NCBI RefSeq assembly: GCF_012911935.1 | Contig: NZ_JAAXLA010000001.1 | Location: 62,001-126,000, forward strand | Direction: 5' to 3' | DNA from: Pseudonocardia acidicola | GTDB taxonomy: Bacteria > Actinomycetota > Actinomycetes > Mycobacteriales > Pseudonocardiaceae | DNA: 64,000 nt | Part shown: piece by piece, positions 60,758 through 64,000 of the stretch | Position numbering within the stretch: the stretch's first letter is position 1 | Layout: every line of letters starts with the position of its first letter | Notes under the pieces: model-generated | Told to the model about the DNA's origin: nothing | Databases searched by the model: none | The model's input: the letters and a program-made list of their open reading frames with translations, nothing else | Made by a program: the position numbers and the translations under genes

Positions 60758-63700
60758 ATGACGCTGCAGGACACCCGAACCGAACCCGTCGACTTCGCGC
60801 TCGGCGACCGATATCGCGCCGGCGGGGGGCCGGTGCTGCTGACCGGGGTGCAGGCCATCGCCCGCATGCTCGTCGAGCAGCACGCCGCCGACGCCGCCGC
60901 CGGGTTGCGCACCGCGTCGTTCGTCTCCGGGTACCAGGGCAGCCCGCTGGGCGGGCTCGACAAGACGCTGGCCGCGGCCCCCGAGCTGGTCGAGACCGCC
61001 GGGCTCACGTTCGTCCCGGGCGTGAACGAGGAGCTCGCCGCCACCGCGATCTGGGGCAGCCAGGTCGAGGTCCCCGGGCACGGGCGGACCGTCGACGGCG
61101 CCGTCGGGGTCTGGTACGGCAAGGGACCCGGCGTCGACCGGGCGGGCGATCCGATGCGTCACGGCAACATGTGCGGTGCCCATCCGCAGGGCGGCGTACT
61201 GGTGCTGGCCGGCGACGACCCGGGCTGCAAGTCCTCCACCATCCCGTGCATCAGCGAACGCACGCTGGCCGGCTACGGGCTGCCGGTGCTCTACCCCGGC
61301 AGCGCCGAGGAGATCGTCCGGCTGGGCCGCTACGGCGTCGCGATGTCCCGGGCATCGGGCATGTGGGTCGGCATGAAGATCACCGCCGACGTCGCCGACG
61401 GCATCTACACCGTCGACGGTGACTGCGGCGACGTGGAGATCACCGTCCCGGAGCTGGAGTGGGAGGGCCGGCCCTGGGCCTACCAGCAGATGCCGATGCT
61501 CGTCCCGCCCGCGGCGCTGGAGGCCGAGGCCCAGATGTACGGGCCGCGCTGGGCGATGCTGCGCGCCTTCCTGGCCGCGAACCCGATCAACACCGTCGAG
61601 GTCGACACGCCCGGTGCCTGGCTGGGCATCGTGGCCGGCGGCAAGGCGTTCACCGACGTCCGGCAGGCGCTGCGCGACCTCGGCCTCGACGACGACGGCC
61701 TGCGCCGCGCCGGCATCACGCTGCTGCGCCTCGGGATGATCCACCCCATCGAGCGCGACCTGCTCCGGGAGTTCGCCACCGGGCTGGACACGGTGCTCGT
61801 CGTGGAGGAGAAGACCCCGTTCGTCGAGTCGGCGGTGCGCGACGTGCTGTACGGGCTGGCCGATGCCCCGGCGGTCATCGGGTCGGCCGATGCCGAGGGC
61901 GCCCCGCTGATACCCATCGCCGGCGAGCTCACCGCGGGCGCCCTGGCCGGGCCGTTGCGCCGGGTGCTGCGTGGCCGGGTCGAGCTGGAGCCGGTCCGCC
62001 GTGAGCCCCCGAAGCTGGAGCTGCTGCCCGTCGCGCGCACGCCGTACTTCTGCTCGGGCTGCCCGCACAACCGGTCCACGATCGTGCCCGAGGGCGCCGT
62101 CGCCGGGGGCGGGATCGGCTGCCACGCGATGGTCGCGCTGACCCACCGGCCCACCAGCGAGGTCTCCTCGATCACGCAGATGGGCGGCGAGGGCGCTCAG
62201 TGGATCGGCCAGGCGCCCTTCACCGAGGCCCGGCACATGTACCAGAACATGGGCGACGGCACGTTCGCGCACTCCGGCCAGCTCGCCGTGCAGGCCTGTG
62301 TCGCCGCCGGGGTGTCGATCACCTACAAGCTGCTCTACAACCGGGCCGTCGCGATGACCGGCGGGCAGGACGCCGAGGGCGGGCTCGAGGTCCCGGCGCT
62401 CACCCGCAAGCTGCTCGCCGAAGGCGTCGCGAAGATCATCGTGTGCGCCGACGAACCCGAGCGCTACTCCGGTCTCGACCCGCTGCCGTCCGGGGTCACG
62501 CTGTGGCATCGGGACCGCTTCGACGAGGCGCAGAAGGTGCTGGGCGAGACCGAGGGCGTCACGGTGCTGGTCTACGACCAGCGCTGCGCCGCGGAGTCCC
62601 GGCGGTTGCGCAAGCGCGGCTCGCTGCCCATCCGGCCGACCCGCGTCGTGATCAACGAGGCGGTCTGCGAGGGCTGCGGCGACTGCGGCGTGAAGAGCAA
62701 CTGCCTGTCCGTGCAGCCGACCGAGACCGAGTTCGGCCGCAAGACCCGCATCGACCAGACCTCCTGCAACACCGACTACAGCTGCCTCGACGGGGACTGC
62801 CCCTCGTTCGTGACCGTGCAGGTACCACTCGGCTCGCGGACGGCGTCCGCGCCGGCCCGCCCGGCGGCGCAGCGTCCCGAACCGCCCGCGGTGCCCGACG
62901 TGCCGCGCCCGGCGTTCACCGGTACCCGCGACATGTTCCTCGCCGGCATCGGTGGCACCGGCATCGTCACGGTCAACCAGGTACTCGGGTCGGCCGCGGT
63001 CCGCGACGGGCTGGCCGTGCACGGGGTGGACCAGACCGGGCTGTCGCAGAAGGCCGGTCCGGTGGTGTCGCATCTGCGCGTCGCCACCGACGAGGCCACG
63101 CTCGGCCCGGCCAACCGGGTCGGTCCCGCCCAGGCCGGCTGCTACCTGGCCTTCGACGTGCTCGTCGGCGCGGACGCCAAGAACCTCGGCTACGCCTCGC
63201 CCGAGCACACCGTCGCGGTGGTCTCGACGAGTCCGATCCCGACCGGGTCCATGGTGCGCGACGCCTCGGTGGCCGCACCCGATGTGCGCGCGCTGGTCGA
63301 GCGGATCGCCGGCGTGAGCCGCGAGGTCGTCGAGCTGGACGCGCAGGCCGCCGCGCAGGCGCTGTTCGGCGACACGATGCCGGCGAACCTGCTGCTCGTC
63401 GGCGCGGCGCACCAGGCCGGGGCGCTGCCGCTGTCGGCCGACGCGATCGAGTGGGCCATCGAGCTCAACGGTGTGGCCGTCGCGGCGAACACCGCGGCGT
63501 TCCGCTGGGGCCGGGTCGCCGTCGCCGATCCGGACGCCTTCGCCGCCGCCGTGGCGGCGGGCGCGGGGCCCACAGCGCCGGCCGCGACCGCGCCGGTGCT
63601 GCCCGCCGGCATCGACCTGGGCGAGCTGGCGGGGGAGACCCGCAGGCTCACCGAGATCCGGGCCGCGCAGCTCGTCGGGTTCCAGAACGAGCGCACCGCG

Positions 63701-64000
63701 CGCGCCTACGTCGCCGACGTGCTGGCGGTCTGGCGGGCGGAACGCGGCCTCGGTGACGACACCGCGTTCAGCGAGGCCGCGGCCCGCGGGCTCTACAAAC
63801 TGACCGCCTACAAGGACGAGTACGAGGTGGCCCGGCTGCTCACCGACCCGGCCTTCGAGGCGAAGCTCGCCGCGGAGGTGCCGGGCGGGGCGACGATGCG
63901 CTACCGGCTGCACCCGCCGGTACTGCGGTCGATGGGCCGGGACTCCAAGATCGCGTTCGGGCCGTGGATGCGACCGGTGCTCAGGACGCTCGCCCGCGGC
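60758..64000 (+). CDS. Indolepyruvate ferredoxin oxidoreductase family protein, 3' end beyond the window
   Basis: Fused alpha-beta 2-oxoacid:ferredoxin oxidoreductase. It oxidatively decarboxylates aryl or branched 2-oxoacids to acyl-CoA, with ferredoxin as acceptor. The frame is open from ATG 60758 (MTLQDTRTEPVDFALGDRYR) to the window edge, about 1081 residues so far. Visible parts are SFVSGYQGSPLGGLDKTL (ThDP pyrimidine domain), the RTPYFCSGCPHNRST and GIGCHAMVAL region (ThDP-binding), an Fe-S segment VCEGCGDCGVKSNC with CNTDYSCLDGDCP, and the gamma domain DMFLAGIGGTGIVTVNQVLG. The oxoacid could come from aromatic amino-acid or phenylpropanoid breakdown. Confidence 0.9.
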   Translation, partial: MTLQDTRTEPVDFALGDRYRAGGGPVLLTGVQAIARMLVEQHAADAAAGLRTASFVSGYQGSPLGGLDKTLAAAPELVETAGLTFVPGVNEELAATAIWGSQVEVPGHGRTVDGAVGVWYGKGPGVDRAGDPMRHGNMCGAHPQGGVLVLAGDDPGCKSSTIPCISERTLAGYGLPVLYPGSAEEIVRLGRYGVAMSRASGMWVGMKITADVADGIYTVDGDCGDVEITVPELEWEGRPWAYQQMPMLVPPAALEAEAQMYGPRWAMLRAFLAANPINTVEVDTPGAWLGIVAGGKAFTDVRQALRDLGLDDDGLRRAGITLLRLGMIHPIERDLLREFATGLDTVLVVEEKTPFVESAVRDVLYGLADAPAVIGSADAEGAPLIPIAGELTAGALAGPLRRVLRGRVELEPVRREPPKLELLPVARTPYFCSGCPHNRSTIVPEGAVAGGGIGCHAMVALTHRPTSEVSSITQMGGEGAQWIGQAPFTEARHMYQNMGDGTFAHSGQLAVQACVAAGVSITYKLLYNRAVAMTGGQDAEGGLEVPALTRKLLAEGVAKIIVCADEPERYSGLDPLPSGVTLWHRDRFDEAQKVLGETEGVTVLVYDQRCAAESRRLRKRGSLPIRPTRVVINEAVCEGCGDCGVKSNCLSVQPTETEFGRKTRIDQTSCNTDYSCLDGDCPSFVTVQVPLGSRTASAPARPAAQRPEPPAVPDVPRPAFTGTRDMFLAGIGGTGIVTVNQVLGSAAVRDGLAVHGVDQTGLSQKAGPVVSHLRVATDEATLGPANRVGPAQAGCYLAFDVLVGADAKNLGYASPEHTVAVVSTSPIPTGSMVRDASVAAPDVRALVERIAGVSREVVELDAQAAAQALFGDTMPANLLLVGAAHQAGALPLSADAIEWAIELNGVAVAANTAAFRWGRVAVADPDAFAAAVAAGAGPTAPAATAPVLPAGIDLGELAGETRRLTEIRAAQLVGFQNERTARAYVADVLAVWRAERGLGDDTAFSEAAARGLYKLTAYKDEYEVARLLTDPAFEAKLAAEVPGGATMRYRLHPPVLRSMGRDSKIAFGPWMRPVLRTLARG

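Noticed and set aside
59708..63913. A 1401-codon open frame on the minus strand
   Set aside because: It lies opposite the phosphatase, iclR and ferredoxin oxidoreductase genes. It has Arg/Gly/His/Val-rich shadow composition and no family motifs; the plus-strand genes are clearly real.

Overview
The window is chromosomal DNA of a high-GC actinomycete. GC-rich third positions, frequent GTG starts, strong GGAGG ribosome-binding sites, a PAC2-family protein, an SCO5389-type protein and a WS/DGAT remnant all fit a Pseudonocardiales-like organism. The genus is an inference. I saw no rRNA, tRNA, phage or insertion-sequence genes.

1-19 kb is mostly general metabolism. It holds a flavin monooxygenase (cut by the window edge), a quinone reductase, a molybdopterin oxidoreductase, a mosaic pseudogene, hydrolases, a DJ-1/PfpI protein, an Lrp regulator divergent from a pyruvate-dehydrogenase-E1-like enzyme, a PAC2 protein, an MFS transporter, a CooC-like ATPase, a PadR regulator and a ThDP enzyme. 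19-25 kb carries the lower meta-cleavage pathway: IclR regulator, 2-oxopent-4-enoate hydratase, acylating acetaldehyde dehydrogenase, 4-hydroxy-2-oxovalerate aldolase and a semialdehyde dehydrogenase. 25-30 kb holds a P450, an AraC regulator, an SDR and a HAD hydrolase.

29-61 kb is a large aromatic-catabolism island. It contains two separate split PEP-synthase-like kinases (30.8-33.6 and 39.9-42.8 kb) of the type that phosphorylates phenolic hydroxyls. It also has a five-gene toluene-4-monooxygenase-like diiron enzyme (43.0-46.4 kb) and two single-component-type Rieske oxygenases, each translationally coupled to a tiny cysteine-rich protein ending in HEPEH. The rest of the ring-cleavage set follows: hydratase, decarboxylase, 4-OT tautomerase, a Rieske ferredoxin and two extradiol dioxygenases. 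A histidine phosphatase and four IclR regulators (one at 19 kb) complete the set. A two-adaptor MacB-type ABC system interrupts the island at 33.7-38.8 kb. Read together, the genes suggest phosphorylation of an aromatic alcohol, oxygenation, dephosphorylation, extradiol cleavage and conversion to pyruvate plus acetyl-CoA. The substrate is not known.

At 49.0-52.3 kb an aminotransferase, a thioredoxin-like fusion protein and a UGSC-family protein form an operon. The UGSC protein is interrupted by an in-frame TGA exactly at the U of the UGSC motif, so it is very probably a selenoprotein. Other notable elements are a GTTC-N9-GAAC motif that recurs in front of the catabolic genes, three 38-bp tandem repeats that encode chained 13-residue leader peptides before an iclR gene, and three dispersed 18-4-18 palindromes. 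The window ends inside a large indolepyruvate:ferredoxin oxidoreductase-like gene.
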